Positions 1 through 9,954 of a stretch of DNA of 64,000 bases are shown here, one piece after another; the first letter of the stretch is position 1; each line of letters begins with the position of its first letter. The translations under genes and the position numbers were made by a program. Origin of the DNA: Providencia stuartii (lineage in GTDB: Bacteria > Pseudomonadota > Gammaproteobacteria > Enterobacterales > Enterobacteriaceae); assembly GCF_029277985.1 (NCBI RefSeq), contig NZ_CP119546.1, forward strand, positions 3,224,001 to 3,288,000. The letters are read 5' to 3'. Below the pieces are notes generated by a model, which made no database searches, was not told where the DNA came from, and worked only from the letters and a program-made list of their open reading frames with translations.

Positions 1-419
1 GGTACGATATTGAGCGTTCCATTTAAAAAACCAAATGCACGCGCAGCTTCCGTGCCGTTCATCCGATCACGAACACCACTAAAAGCCACAACGCCAGTGC
101 AACAAACAGCGACCCCCTGTAATACCCTAGCGGCAATAAAAATTTCCGGGGTTGTTGATAACGCTGCGACAGTTGAACCGACAATGTAAATTAGGATGCC
201 CACAATCGCGATAGGCTTACGTCCATATCGGTCGATCAAGGGGCCAGAAATTAACTGCCCTATACCAAAAATTAGTATAAATAATGCAATAGTAGACTGT
301 ATCAGCGACTCGGGCGCCCCTAACGCAATCGCAATTGTAGGAATTGTTGGCAGATATAAATCAATTGCCAATGGACTCAGCAGCACAAGTAACAGCAGCA
401 AGACAAGGAACTTTCGCAT
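1..419 (-). CDS. MFS multidrug transporter, Bcr/CflA-like (3' part outside window)
   Basis: The reading frame starts at an ATG at 419 on the minus strand and runs off the left edge, leaving about 139 N-terminal residues. The translation has a hydrophobic first helix, then SPLAIDLYLPTIPTIA, which resembles TM1 of Bcr/CflA drug exporters. It also has the MFS loop motif GPLIDRYGRKP between TM2 and TM3 and RVLQGVAVCC in TM4. Members of this family are 12-helix inner-membrane proton antiporters for drugs such as bicyclomycin. The substrate here cannot be told from half a protein. It is separated from gnd by a gnd terminator, so it is probably a separate transcription unit. Confidence 0.8.
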   Translation of the reverse strand, partial: MRKFLVLLLLLVLLSPLAIDLYLPTIPTIAIALGAPESLIQSTIALFILIFGIGQLISGPLIDRYGRKPIAIVGILIYIVGSTVAALSTTPEIFIAARVLQGVAVCCTGVVAFSGVRDRMNGTEAARAFGFLNGTLNIV

Positions 420-600
420 AAATAGAATTCTTACTTATAATCATAAAATGATCAGCTAGGCTTACAGTAATACCTGAGGCCTAAGAATAAAAACAAGCTT
501 TCGATTCTATCAGTATCATCAATCAAAACCATACTCGATCCAATAATAAAGATAAAAACGACCAATAAGTATTGATAGTACATCCCTATTTTTATACTTA

Positions 601-633
601 AAAATAAAAAAGGTGCTGGAAAACCAGCACCTT
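601..633 (-). terminator. Rho-independent terminator of gnd
   Basis: A 10-bp GC-rich stem (610-619 with 624-633) has a 4-base loop and is followed on the minus strand by a T-rich run. It lies just past the gnd stop codon. A second weak hairpin, AATACGTT/AACGTATT, overlaps the gnd stop codon itself. Confidence 0.85.
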
Positions 634-660
634 AATAATTTAATACGTTATTTTAACGTA

Positions 661-2067
661 TTATTCCATCCATTCGGTATGGAACACACCTTCTTTATCA
701 GTACGCTTATAAGTGTGAGCACCAAAGTAATCACGTTGCGCTTGAATTAGGTTTGCAGGCAATACCGCTGAACGGTAGCTATCGTAATAAGAAATTGCCG
801 CAGAGAAGGTCGGTGTTGGGATGCCGTTTTGTACGCCATAGCACACCACATCACGTAGTGCTTGCTGATATTCATCAGCGATTTGCTTAAAGTATGGCGC
901 TAACAGCAAGTTAGCGATCTGTGCATTATCATTGTATGCATCAGTGATTTTTTGCAAGAATTGTGCACGAATGATACAACCCGCGCGGAAAATTTTAGCA
1001 ATTTCACCGTAGTTCAGATCCCAATTGTATTCATCTGAAGCGGCTTTCAGTTGTTGGAAGCCTTGGGCATAAGAAACAATTTTACCTAAGTAGAGTGCAC
1101 GACGAACTTTCTCAATAAATTGTTTTTTATCGCCTTCAACAGGCTTCAATACTGGGCCTGTTAGTACTTTAGATGCGGCAACACGTTGGTCTTTCAGGAA
1201 AGAGATATAACGTGCAAATACAGATTCAGTGATCAACGTTACTGGGATACCTAAATCCAATGAACTTTGGCTTGTCCATTTACCTGTACCTTTATTCGCT
1301 GCTTCATCTAAAATCACATCAACCAAATATTTTCCATCTTCATCTTTTTTCTTGAAGATATCCGCAGTGATTTCGATCAGATAGCTACTAAGTTCGCCTT
1401 GGTTCCAATCAGCAAAAATTTCCGCCAACTCTTCATTGCTCAGGTTTAAAGAACCTTTTAGCAATGAATATGCTTCAGCGATCAACTGCATGTCACCGTA
1501 TTCGATACCATTGTGAACCATTTTCACATAGTGACCAGCACCATCTGGACCGATATAAGTTACGCAAGGCTCGCCTTCGGCTTTAGCGGCAATTTCTTTC
1601 AAAATTGGTGCAACCAGCTCATAAGCTTCTTTTTGACCACCAGGCATGATAGATGGGCCTTTTAGAGCGCCTTCTTCACCACCAGAAACCCCTGTACCGA
1701 TAAAGTTAAAGCCTTGCTCAGACAGTTCACGGTTACGACGGATAGTATCTTTATACAGAGTGTTGCCGCCATCAATCAGGATATCACCTTTGTCTAGATG
1801 CGGAGTCAATGCAGCAATCGTTTTATCCGTTGCTTCACCCGCTTTCACCATCAACAGGATACGGCGTGGTTTTTCCAGAGAGTCGACAAACTCTTCAATC
1901 GTGTAGCTGGGAACTAATTTTTTCCCTGGATTTTCGGCAATAACTTCATCCGTTTTATCTTTTGAACGGTTGAAAATAGAGACGGAATAACCACGGCTTT
2001 CAATATTCAGGGCAAGATTGCGCCCCATGACAGCCATACCGACAACACCAATCTGTTGCTTTGACAT
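661..2067 (-). CDS. gnd: 6-phosphogluconate dehydrogenase, decarboxylating
   Basis: Gnd oxidises 6-phosphogluconate to ribulose 5-phosphate and CO2 with NADP+ in the oxidative pentose phosphate pathway, in the cytoplasm. The 468-residue product matches the length of enterobacterial Gnd. It opens with the Rossmann motif [15 protein letters not shown], carries the substrate-binding GVSGGEEGA segment near residue 128, and the catalytic [16 protein letters not shown] stretch (Lys and Asn) near residue 185. The C-terminal helical domain is complete. A GGAGT-type ribosome binding site lies a few bases before the ATG at 2067. The gene is monocistronic with its own terminator. In many enterobacteria gnd lies beside O-antigen genes, but no polysaccharide genes are seen here. 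Confidence 0.98.
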   Translation of the reverse strand: MSKQQIGVVGMAVMGRNLALNIESRGYSVSIFNRSKDKTDEVIAENPGKKLVPSYTIEEFVDSLEKPRRILLMVKAGEATDKTIAALTPHLDKGDILIDGGNTLYKDTIRRNRELSEQGFNFIGTGVSGGEEGALKGPSIMPGGQKEAYELVAPILKEIAAKAEGEPCVTYIGPDGAGHYVKMVHNGIEYGDMQLIAEAYSLLKGSLNLSNEELAEIFADWNQGELSSYLIEITADIFKKKDEDGKYLVDVILDEAANKGTGKWTSQSSLDLGIPVTLITESVFARYISFLKDQRVAASKVLTGPVLKPVEGDKKQFIEKVRRALYLGKIVSYAQGFQQLKAASDEYNWDLNYGEIAKIFRAGCIIRAQFLQKITDAYNDNAQIANLLLAPYFKQIADEYQQALRDVVCYGVQNGIPTPTFSAAISYYDSYRSAVLPANLIQAQRDYFGAHTYKRTDKEGVFHTEWME

Positions 2068-2311
2068 GAAAAACTCCTGTCTGATTAGGACCTAAGCCAG
2101 CCATTTTTATGCTGGCAATTCTGTTAACAGGATCACATGTTAACTCAGGTTTGTTCTGCTGGGTAGTTATTGATGCAATCGATGACGCAAACGGAATATT
2201 ATTTGTAGATTATCGTCTCATACGCGACAATTTTTATTGAAATTTAGGGAAACAAACCGCATTATTCACGAGTCGGCATATGCCGTCATATCAGAAGGTA
2301 AAACAAACTGT

Positions 2312-3886
2312 ATGGAATGGATCGCAGATCCTTCGATTTGGGCGGGGCTTGCCACCTTAATCGTTCTAGAAATCGTTCTTGGTATTGATAACCTCGTCTT
2401 TATTGCCATTTTGGCAGACAAACTGCCGCAAAAATTGCGTGATAGGGCTCGTGTGACGGGTCTCATGCTCGCTCTCGTGATGCGAGTTATTCTGCTATTT
2501 AGCTTGTCTTGGCTAATCACTCTCACCAAGCCTTTAATAACATTATTCGATCATCCATTTAGCGCCCGAGATCTCATCATGTTGGTGGGTGGGTTATTCT
2601 TGCTATTTAAAGCCACAATGGAGTTAAACGAACGATTAGAGGGGGGGGATGAGCACACCACTAATCAACGAAAAACATCGAATTTCTGGGCTGTTGTTGC
2701 ACAAATTATCGTCCTAGATGCGGTATTCTCTCTTGACTCAGTCATTACCGCCGTTGGGATGGTTGACCATATTGGGGTTATGGTTGCAGCAGTGACTATT
2801 GCCATGATCCTTATGATATGGGCAAGTAAGCCGCTAACATCGTTCGTCAACAATCACCCAACTATTGTGATCTTATGTCTCAGCTTCTTGCTGATGATCG
2901 GCTTTAGCTTAGTTGCTGAAGGCTTTGGTTACGCAATACCAAAAGGTTATCTGTATGCTGCGATTGGCTTCTCTATTATGATTGAAGTCTTAAACCAGTT
3001 TGCACAATTTAACCGTCGCAAATTCCTCAAAGGTAGTCGTCCACTTCGTGAACGTACGGCTGAAGCCGTTTTACGTATTCTAAGTGGTAACCACGAACGT
3101 GCGGAGCTAGATGCGCACACTTCAGACTTAATCGCGGACAACCAAGCGGTTTTTGACCCTCAAGAGCGCCAGATGATCGCCCGTGTTTTAGGTATGGCTC
3201 AACGTAATGTCGAAAGTATTATGACATCACGTCATGATGTGGAATATCTCGATGTCAATAAGTCTGCCAATGAGCTGCTGCAATTGCTGGAAAAAAATCC
3301 GCATTCACGTTTTGTTGTTATCGATGAAACCGTGAGTGATGAGCCTGTTGGTGTTGTTCACATGCTCGATTTAGTCAAACAGCAGTTAAGTGGTCAGCCG
3401 CTAAACTTACGAGCTTTGATTACTCAACCTCTTATCTTCCCTGAAGGTCTCTCGCTATTAAAAGCATTGGAGCAGTTTCGTAAAGCACAGACTCACTTTG
3501 CTTTTGTCGTCGACGAGTTTGGCTCTGTCGAGGGTGTTGTCACCTTAACGGATGTGATGGAAACGATCGCCGGTAACTTACCAGATGGTGAAGAAGAAAA
3601 TGACTCACGTCATGATATTCAAAAGCTAGAAAATGGGAGTTGGATTGCTAACGGCTTTATGCCATTAGAAGATTTGATCCTATTTGTTCCTATGGAACTG
3701 GATGAAAAGCGCGAATATGAAACCATTGCAGGCTTATTGATGGAACACCTACAACGAGTACCTGAAGAAGGTGAACAAATTGAAGTCAATGGCTGCATTT
3801 TCCAGCCGCTTGAAATCAAAAACCACCGTATTAGTAAAGTGCTCATTGTTCCTCCGAAAGTACCGGAAGAAGACGAAGAAGAATAA
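2312..3886 (+). CDS. yegH: TerC-like membrane protein with CBS and CorC/HlyC domains (YegH family)
   Basis: This is an inner-membrane protein of 524 residues, close to E. coli YegH. Residues 1-220 form a TerC-like domain with about seven membrane helices and the acidic motifs GIDNLVFIA and [10 protein letters not shown]. Two CBS repeats follow (about 290-420). A CorC/HlyC-type domain closes the protein, ending in an acidic tail. The family is linked to metal-ion handling or efflux, but the exact role is not established. The ATG at 2312 is chosen because family members begin MEWIADPS; the frame also extends upstream to a TTG at 2237 with no supporting features. A strong terminator follows. Confidence 0.92.
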   Translation: MEWIADPSIWAGLATLIVLEIVLGIDNLVFIAILADKLPQKLRDRARVTGLMLALVMRVILLFSLSWLITLTKPLITLFDHPFSARDLIMLVGGLFLLFKATMELNERLEGGDEHTTNQRKTSNFWAVVAQIIVLDAVFSLDSVITAVGMVDHIGVMVAAVTIAMILMIWASKPLTSFVNNHPTIVILCLSFLLMIGFSLVAEGFGYAIPKGYLYAAIGFSIMIEVLNQFAQFNRRKFLKGSRPLRERTAEAVLRILSGNHERAELDAHTSDLIADNQAVFDPQERQMIARVLGMAQRNVESIMTSRHDVEYLDVNKSANELLQLLEKNPHSRFVVIDETVSDEPVGVVHMLDLVKQQLSGQPLNLRALITQPLIFPEGLSLLKALEQFRKAQTHFAFVVDEFGSVEGVVTLTDVMETIAGNLPDGEEENDSRHDIQKLENGSWIANGFMPLEDLILFVPMELDEKREYETIAGLLMEHLQRVPEEGEQIEVNGCIFQPLEIKNHRISKVLIVPPKVPEEDEEE

Positions 3887-3903
3887 TTTTTGTTTATTCA
3901 TAC

Positions 3904-3932
3904 AATACCGGCCAAATTGGCCGGTATTTTTT
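3904..3932 (+). terminator. Rho-independent terminator of yegH
   Basis: The stem AATACCGGCC/GGCCGGTATT has a 5-base loop and is followed by a T-run. It starts 17 bases after the yegH stop codon. Confidence 0.9.
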
Positions 3933-4057
3933 ATAGTGCGGATAAGTATTCCCATAACAAGTCACTTGAAGCGCCAAAATAACAGCGTTTTTTAAAAGCA
4001 TTAATCATTTGATTGTTCAATAATTCGGATAACTTAATAAGGCTATTCGAGGTTAAC

Positions 4058-4618
4058 ATGGTCCAGTCAATCACTCATAAAGCATTAAATTACACACAAC
4101 AGTTACAACAGCCAGAAATAACAGCTCACAACTCAGGTATTACTGGAAATATCAAACGTACAACCAATAATGTTCAATCAAATCCAGTTCTAAATCAGCA
4201 AAACACGTCTAAAGTTGATAGTGGAATCTTTAAGCTTAAAGAATTAAAAGGAATAGAAAAAGAGGTTAACTCTATTCAGCAAAAAATGAAGACATTATTA
4301 GAAAATATAGGTCATGAACGAGGAGCGATGGAGAGAGAAAATAATAAAAAAGAGTTAACAATATTTTCAAACACGCTTCATTCTCTGAAGGCTAAAACAG
4401 CAAACTATCAAGAAAGACTCAATAGCGTAAACTATAAGCAAAACTCTAAAAAACGGGAAACGCTTGCAAAATTTGAAAGTAAATTAAATGCAGCGAGCTT
4501 AGATAAAAATAAGATTGAATCAAAAGAAGGCTATAAAAATATGAAAGCGACTCAAGAAGCCAATAAAAAATTTGATAACACAACGCCAAAATACGTCACC
4601 CCTCGTAGTTTACTCTAA
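4058..4618 (+). CDS. Orphan hydrophilic coiled-coil protein, unknown function
   Basis: I do not recognise this 186-residue protein. It has no signal peptide or membrane segment. Residues 1-60 are polar and rich in Asn, Gln, Thr and Ser. Residues about 65-160 are rich in Lys, Glu and Leu and look like long coiled-coil helices. The tail ends TPRSLL. The start is placed at 4058 because a GAGG box lies 5 bases upstream; an in-frame ATG at 4013 lacks one. The gene is AT-rich and sits alone between the yegH terminator and a bidirectional terminator shared with asmA. A polar, Ser/Thr-rich N terminus ahead of coiled coil is compatible with a type III secreted effector, chaperone or needle-associated protein, but that is speculation from composition. 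Confidence 0.65.
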   Translation: MVQSITHKALNYTQQLQQPEITAHNSGITGNIKRTTNNVQSNPVLNQQNTSKVDSGIFKLKELKGIEKEVNSIQQKMKTLLENIGHERGAMERENNKKELTIFSNTLHSLKAKTANYQERLNSVNYKQNSKKRETLAKFESKLNAASLDKNKIESKEGYKNMKATQEANKKFDNTTPKYVTPRSLL

Positions 4619-4631
4619 TCATTTTATCCCA

Positions 4632-4664
4632 ATAAATGGCATCATGACCTATGATGCCATTTAT
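4632..4664. terminator. Bidirectional terminator between the orphan gene and asmA
   Basis: A long stem of 14 bp (4632-4645 with 4651-4664) with a 5-base loop lies between two convergent genes. The A/T-rich base of the stem supplies short T-runs on both strands. Confidence 0.75.
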
Positions 4665-4675
4665 CAATAGAAAAG

Positions 4676-6523
4676 CTATAGTGCATTCAGCAAATCACTC
4701 AATCCTTTTTGTTCCTCTTTCTTCAAAAAGTTCCCTAATGCCTCTTTGGCTTGTGTCTTTAATTCATTACGTAGCAATCTTTCAACATTAAGTTGATATT
4801 GTAAGTTGCTCCAACCGCCATAAATACGTAGCGGTATTGTCATTGATTGCAGTTGTTGAATAAAGCGAGAGTCTCCGCCCCAACCTTGCGTAATTTGCAC
4901 ACCGAGATTCACATCCAATGTTTCTGCTGGCACATTTGCCCATCCTTGTCCCGTAATTGAAATTAAAGGAGAAGTTGCATTCATGGATGCAATGTTAATC
5001 GTGCCTTTATTTAAGCGACCATTAACGGTGAATTGCTCTACTTCAGTATAATTACCTGTATTAACAGGTGCATTGATTTTATTGGTCACCCGTGAAATAG
5101 ATTGTTGGATTAATAATGGAATATTTAATCCTGCTAAGCGTGCATTTTGTAAACTGAAATTCACTGGGCCTTGCCATAAATTTTTCACCGCATAATCATC
5201 ATAACCTGGGCCCGATAAATCGGCATTGATTGTCACAATACCACTCAGTTTTTCTGGCATATTAAACGCTTTCAACAATGGCGTTAAATTAATATTTTGA
5301 ATATTAGGTTTCGCTGTAACTTGCGCTGGAATATTTGAGTAATTAATACTCACAGGAAGCGAAAACTGGCCATTAAAGGCCTGACCTTCTAATTGGGAAA
5401 TGGTTAATTGCGGCGCTTGGTTTTGTGCTGCAAATTTTACCGCATTCACTGCCATTCCACGATAAACTAAATTCTCAATATTTAAATTAATATTTCCAGT
5501 AAATGATTTTAGGTTAGATAAATCATATTTCTGTGTTTCTTTTCCAGAAATCACCGGTTTAACGCCAACGCGAGTAGAAAGGTTCGTTTCATTAGACGAA
5601 TTAGCCGCTGTACTTGAATTTGGTGCGCCAATTAATTTATCAAGATTTAACGTTTGAGAAGATAACTGAACATTAATATCTGGAATAGCCCCTAATTTTG
5701 CTTCAACGTGACCCGTTAAATCACTGTCATTGGCTTTAATCGCGATGTTATGTAAACTCGCTGTTGCAATATTATCTTTAATATAAGCAAAATCACTGGT
5801 CAGTTGTCCGGTGATCCCACCTTCAGGTAAATCAACCCCCGTGAAAGTATAATCAAACTGAGTTAATTGACCATTAATTTGATGTGATAGTTGGGAAAGA
5901 TCAAGTTCTGCCCGCGCATCAAAACGTAGCTCTTGTTGATTCTTATTTAAGTTGCCGCTGAATTTAGCGCTGATTTTGCGCTTATCACTTTTATTTAAAG
6001 AAAGATCAATATTGCGTAGATTGTACTCATCATTTTGTGTTTTCCAGATCACTAAGCTATTTGATATTTCAACTTTTTCGATATCTAATAACCATTGATT
6101 TTTTTCTGGAGAATTTGGTGTTCTTTGGTTACCGGCAGGCGCAATAGGTGAGTTCGCATTCATTTGGGGTTCGCTTTCAGGCGTGTGGCGAATCACTGCA
6201 CCATCGACAACAATTTGTTCGACGGATAAATGATGAGAAAGTAGCGGCCATAATTCCACATCTAAGCGCATATTCTCCGCACTTAAAACAGGTTGGCTGG
6301 CATTGGGAGCGGTAATCGAAACAGGGCCGGTAATAATACTCAGTGTTGGCCAAACATGCCAACGCATATCCCCTTTAAAGTCAATTTGATACCCGCTTTT
6401 TTTCTCAACTTTTTCCACAAGATATTGCCTAAAGTCGTTTGGGTTAACCAACATCACTAATGCGGTTAGACCAACCACAATCACGACTAGCAAAATGACC
6501 AGTGTCGTCAGAAATCGTTTCAT
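4676..6523 (-). CDS. asmA: AsmA family outer-membrane assembly protein
   Basis: The 615-residue product is almost the same length as E. coli AsmA (617). It has an N-terminal membrane anchor (FLTTLVILLVVIVVGLTALV) followed by the family signature NPNDFRQYLVEKVEKKSGYQ. A long beta-rich periplasmic region ends in the conserved AsmA C-terminal segment with VNLGVQITQGWGGDSRF. AsmA-like proteins are inner-membrane-anchored, bridge-like proteins thought to move phospholipid toward the outer membrane. The start at 6523 follows a GAGGGAAG ribosome binding site; an upstream in-frame ATG at 6559 would add 12 residues without support. It lies downstream of dcd and udk on the same strand, as in E. coli. 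Confidence 0.95.
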   Translation of the reverse strand: MKRFLTTLVILLVVIVVGLTALVMLVNPNDFRQYLVEKVEKKSGYQIDFKGDMRWHVWPTLSIITGPVSITAPNASQPVLSAENMRLDVELWPLLSHHLSVEQIVVDGAVIRHTPESEPQMNANSPIAPAGNQRTPNSPEKNQWLLDIEKVEISNSLVIWKTQNDEYNLRNIDLSLNKSDKRKISAKFSGNLNKNQQELRFDARAELDLSQLSHQINGQLTQFDYTFTGVDLPEGGITGQLTSDFAYIKDNIATASLHNIAIKANDSDLTGHVEAKLGAIPDINVQLSSQTLNLDKLIGAPNSSTAANSSNETNLSTRVGVKPVISGKETQKYDLSNLKSFTGNINLNIENLVYRGMAVNAVKFAAQNQAPQLTISQLEGQAFNGQFSLPVSINYSNIPAQVTAKPNIQNINLTPLLKAFNMPEKLSGIVTINADLSGPGYDDYAVKNLWQGPVNFSLQNARLAGLNIPLLIQQSISRVTNKINAPVNTGNYTEVEQFTVNGRLNKGTINIASMNATSPLISITGQGWANVPAETLDVNLGVQITQGWGGDSRFIQQLQSMTIPLRIYGGWSNLQYQLNVERLLRNELKTQAKEALGNFLKKEEQKGLSDLLNAL

Positions 6524-6638
6524 TCTTCCCTCACTAAAATTATGTCTGCTACGCCACACAAAAGGCTCACACTACACCTATCCCTGCGCTATGCGGAATT
6601 ACCCCATATAAGCAATAATTCCGTCATACATATTACTA

Positions 6639-7220
6639 TCAGTCCTCACTGATACGACTACCAACCGCCCCTTGCTGATTTTTATATTTCGCATCTTGTC
6701 GGCTATTATAGGGGCGATCTGCGCTGCCTGATAATGGCTCAAAACTTAACGCACCAATCACCATTCCAGGGCGCAAAGCAAGTGGTAGTTTGCCTGAATT
6801 ATAAAACTCTAGCACGATTTGCCCACACCAACCGGGATCGATTCGATGTGCTGTCACATGCACCATTAAACCTAATCGCGCCAATGAAGAACGGCCATCT
6901 AACCATCCTACGAGGTTATCAGGCAGGGTAACAGACTCAAGAGTGACTGCAAGTGCTAATTCTCCTGGGTGAAGGAAAAATGGCTCATTATCATTGAGAA
7001 TAATTTCATCGCTCATCACACGGTCAAGCGCTGCATTTACTTCATCTTTCGGGCCACTTAGGTCAATAAAAGCGGCGGTATGTCCTCGAAAAACTCGAAA
7101 TTGATTTCCTAGGCGCACATCTGCTGTTGCTCCATTGATCCGTTCAATAGGTGGACGAGGGCTAATAACTAACTTTCCTTCATCCATCCATTGAATAATA
7201 TCGCGGTCACAAAGACGCAT
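6639..7220 (-). CDS. dcd: dCTP deaminase
   Basis: Dcd deaminates dCTP to dUTP, supplying dUMP for thymidylate synthesis. The product from the ATG at 7220 is 193 residues, the same as E. coli Dcd. Recognisable family segments are [14 protein letters not shown], the substrate loop [10 protein letters not shown], and [19 protein letters not shown], which holds the catalytic Glu. An in-frame ATG at 7238 adds six residues; the second ATG is preferred because it follows a purine-rich ribosome binding site and matches the family N terminus MRLCDRDI. It lies between udk and asmA on the same strand, an arrangement conserved in Enterobacterales. Confidence 0.97.
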   Translation of the reverse strand: MRLCDRDIIQWMDEGKLVISPRPPIERINGATADVRLGNQFRVFRGHTAAFIDLSGPKDEVNAALDRVMSDEIILNDNEPFFLHPGELALAVTLESVTLPDNLVGWLDGRSSLARLGLMVHVTAHRIDPGWCGQIVLEFYNSGKLPLALRPGMVIGALSFEPLSGSADRPYNSRQDAKYKNQQGAVGSRISED

Positions 7221-7269
7221 GATTATATCCCCCTTCATTATTTTTTATCGCCATGTCACCTAGCCAAGT

Positions 7270-7914
7270 TTAGTCTTGGCAAAATTCGCCGATTTTTGCT
7301 TTTAAGATATCAATTGCCACACGGTTTTTACCGCCACGAGGCACAATAATATCGGCATACTGCTTCGACGGCTCAATAAACTGTAAGAACATAGGACGCA
7401 CGGTTTTATTATATTGTTCAATAACCGAATCTAATGTTCTCCCTCTCTCATTTACATCACGTTTTATCCGTCTCATCAAGCAAATATCAAGCGGGGTATC
7501 AACAAAGATCGAAAAATCCATCTCTTCACGTAAACGTTTATCCGTAAGCAGTAAAATCCCCTCGATAATAATGACTTTTTTAGGTTTGAAGTGAATGCTG
7601 GTTTCTTTACGTGTATGAGCGACATAGTCATATTGAGGAATTTCTACAGATTTACCGCTTTTTAATGCTTTAAGATGTTGATAAAGCAGGCTATGGTCCA
7701 TGGAGTTTGGGTGGTCGTAATTGACTTTTAACCGCTCTTCCATTGGTATATCTGTTTGATCTTTATAGTAACAGTCTTCTGGTATAACACCGATATTATG
7801 ATCACCGACCTTTTCCCTTAATTCTCTATATAAGGTACTTGCGATAAGGCTTTTTCCGGATGCAGAAGCTCCTGATATACCTACAATGGTACATTGATGC
7901 GCTATGTCAGTCAT
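7270..7914 (-). CDS. udk: Uridine kinase
   Basis: Uridine/cytidine kinase phosphorylates the nucleosides to UMP and CMP in pyrimidine salvage. The 214-residue product has the P-loop [11 protein letters not shown] at its N terminus. The segments [12 protein letters not shown] and IIEGILLL, and the [15 protein letters not shown] region, are typical of the family. It is 49 bases upstream of dcd and probably co-transcribed with it. With cdd elsewhere in this window it covers cytidine and uridine salvage. Confidence 0.97.
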   Translation of the reverse strand: MTDIAHQCTIVGISGASASGKSLIASTLYRELREKVGDHNIGVIPEDCYYKDQTDIPMEERLKVNYDHPNSMDHSLLYQHLKALKSGKSVEIPQYDYVAHTRKETSIHFKPKKVIIIEGILLLTDKRLREEMDFSIFVDTPLDICLMRRIKRDVNERGRTLDSVIEQYNKTVRPMFLQFIEPSKQYADIIVPRGGKNRVAIDILKAKIGEFCQD

Positions 7915-8131
7915 AAAATGATAACCTGGTTAAATAAATCTGAAATGAAATGCCTAACTTTATCTTCACAAAGTTATGGTTGCCGGAATTATAGGAGTTA
8001 ATGGCGTGAGGTTCCAGCTTCGCAACACAAACAGACTCAAAAAATACCAAATATTAATGGGAAACATCATAAAAAGTGTATGTCAATATGTGACTAAAAT
8101 AGTGTGCCCCAAATTGTTATCACTCAACCCG

Positions 8132-9088
8132 CTAAAATTTTTTACGGCCTTCTAAAGCTGCAATGCGATTTTCTATCGATGGATGCGTCGACAATATCGA
8201 ATCACCTTTATTAAAGATATAGGCTGCACTACGGTATGCATCACCAATACCCGACTTATCATATTGCTGTTTTTCATGCTGACCCGAAATTTTTTTCAGT
8301 GCGCTGATCATAGCTTGATTATCGGTGGTTAAATCAACAGCCGCTGCATCGGCCATATATTCACGCGTTCGCGAAAGATAAAAATAGAGAATTTGGGTGA
8401 TCCACGGTAAAACAAAGTTAAGAGCTAATAGAATTAGCTGTGCTTTATTAGATGCACTATTTCGGCTACGCCCTGCCGTCCGAATAAATAGTTGGCTAAA
8501 TATATTCGTAATAGTCAGGATCACATTCGCTAAAATACCAACATACAATGTCAATTTAGAATCACCATGAATAATATGCCCAACTTCATGAGCCATCACC
8601 GCTTGAACTTCGTGACGATTGAGTGTTTGCAATAAACCTCGAGTGACACCGACTAAAGCGTTTTTAGCGCCCCAACCGGCAGCAAATGCGTTAGGCTCAT
8701 CACTGTCTAAAATATACAAGCGAGGCACATAGCGTAAAGTAGCACTTAAACTGAGCTCTTCTAAAATATTATACAGTTGTCTTTCTTCAGGAGTGCTGGC
8801 ATTTTGCGCTGTAATTTCTTTTGCGCTCAGACCTGCTAACATCATTTTATGACCACGAAAATGAATATATACCAATCCTAAAACGGTAAGCCCTAAAATA
8901 ATTAATGTTGCTACTGGTAGTTTTTCAAAAGTCACAAATATGAGCATATTTTCAAAAAATCCAATACGCTCGTCTGAGTGCGTCGCTGTATCTGCTAATA
9001 AACCGACGATCAGCATAATAAATATATAACTAATGACCACCAATCGCGTACGAAAATTATTTTTACGTATGATGTTTCTAAAATCCAT
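8132..9088 (-). CDS. M48 family membrane zinc metalloprotease (HtpX-like)
   Basis: A membrane-embedded zinc protease of 318 residues. Two hydrophobic helices precede the catalytic region. The HEXXH motif appears as VMAHEVGHIIHGDS, the third zinc ligand as the Glu of SRTREYMADAAAV, with two further helices between them. Residues near the C terminus (STHPSIENRIAALE) are the usual M48 tail. The start at 9088 is preferred over the in-frame ATG at 9139, because the extension would run through a 12-bp hairpin that separates this gene from lemA. M48 proteases of this kind act in quality control of membrane proteins. Pairing with LemA is common in bacteria, though the partner function is unclear. Confidence 0.85.
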   Translation of the reverse strand: MDFRNIIRKNNFRTRLVVISYIFIMLIVGLLADTATHSDERIGFFENMLIFVTFEKLPVATLIILGLTVLGLVYIHFRGHKMMLAGLSAKEITAQNASTPEERQLYNILEELSLSATLRYVPRLYILDSDEPNAFAAGWGAKNALVGVTRGLLQTLNRHEVQAVMAHEVGHIIHGDSKLTLYVGILANVILTITNIFSQLFIRTAGRSRNSASNKAQLILLALNFVLPWITQILYFYLSRTREYMADAAAVDLTTDNQAMISALKKISGQHEKQQYDKSGIGDAYRSAAYIFNKGDSILSTHPSIENRIAALEGRKKF

Positions 9089-9106
9089 GAACAAGTACTC
9101 TGTATA

Positions 9107-9134
9107 ATTTGTTAGGGGCATCCCCCTAACAAAT
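9107..9134 (-). other. Perfect 12-bp intercistronic hairpin between lemA and the M48 protease
   Basis: ATTTGTTAGGGG (9107-9118) pairs perfectly with CCCCTAACAAAT (9123-9134) around a 4-base loop. There is no T-run after it on the minus strand, so it is not a classic terminator. It could stabilise the upstream lemA message or reduce read-through into the protease gene. Confidence 0.7.
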
Positions 9135-9154
9135 ATCATTAACGATTGTCGTTT

Positions 9155-9715
9155 TTAATCAAAATTAATACGGCGAGCTTCCTCACTCTTAATCGTTTCT
9201 TCATCAAGACGCCAGTAGTCTTTATCAATTTTCAAACTCGGAATAATGCCGACGATAAGCGCTGCTGGCATTGACGCAATATACGCTTTGTAGCTTTCCA
9301 ATGCGCGATTATAACCGCGTTTCGCAAACGAAAGTTTATTCTCTGATGAAACGATTTCCTCTTGTAAATTGGCCATAATCGCGTCTGATTTCAGCTCTGG
9401 ATAGGCTTCTACAGCAACATTAATCGCACCACTGGTCACCATTTTTGATAAAGCATCTTCCGCTTCTCGCGCCTGCGCACCTGTTGCGGTTTGAGCTTTT
9501 GTTCTCAGCTCAGTAATTTTACTGAAAACCTCTGACTCATGACTTAAATATTTTTTGACCGTTGCCAGCAAACTATCAAATACTTTTCCACGGCGATCTA
9601 ATTGCACTGAGATTTCAGTTTCGCTCGATATAACAGCTTCACGCATGGCGACAATACGGTTATAAAAGTAAATAACAATCAATACTAAAACGACAATCAA
9701 AATTAAAAATTTCAT
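9155..9715 (-). CDS. lemA: LemA family protein
   Basis: A 186-residue membrane-anchored helical protein. It has an N-terminal transmembrane segment (FLILIVVLVLIVIYFYNRIV) followed by a long amphipathic helical region. LemA hallmarks include VQLDRRGKVFDSLLATVKKY, EAYPELKSDA, and ENKLSFAKRGYNRALESYKA. The second ATG (9715) is taken as the start; one at 9721 is equally possible. It lies upstream of the M48 protease on the same strand, with 66 bases and a strong hairpin between them. The function of LemA is not settled, and E. coli K-12 lacks this pair. Confidence 0.9.
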   Translation of the reverse strand: MKFLILIVVLVLIVIYFYNRIVAMREAVISSETEISVQLDRRGKVFDSLLATVKKYLSHESEVFSKITELRTKAQTATGAQAREAEDALSKMVTSGAINVAVEAYPELKSDAIMANLQEEIVSSENKLSFAKRGYNRALESYKAYIASMPAALIVGIIPSLKIDKDYWRLDEETIKSEEARRINFD

Positions 9716-9900
9716 AATCACCTTTTAGGCATCCGCCATAGGAAAAAAATGCAATATTAATGCCCTAACTTAACAGGTATTCATTAAACATTATATATTC
9801 AGCATTCTACGCTATCCTCATGAAATAGAGAAATAACCAAATAATAAATCAGAAAAATCGAAATGAGTTAAATCAGGAAGAAGCGGTGTTAGTAAGCTGA

Positions 9901-9940
9901 AAAATAAGGATCTATCCCATTAAATTGAAATAGATCCTTA
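9901..9940 (-). terminator. Rho-independent terminator of mrp
   Basis: The stem TAAGGATCTA (9905-9914) pairs with TAGATCCTTA (9931-9940). On the minus strand it is followed by TTTT. It starts 15 bases after the mrp stop codon. Confidence 0.8.
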
Positions 9941-9954
9941 CAATAAGCAGAGTA

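Noticed and set aside
2237..2311. Longer YegH starting at a TTG
   Set aside because: The extra 25 residues are absent from the family, which begins MEWIADPS at the ATG at 2312.
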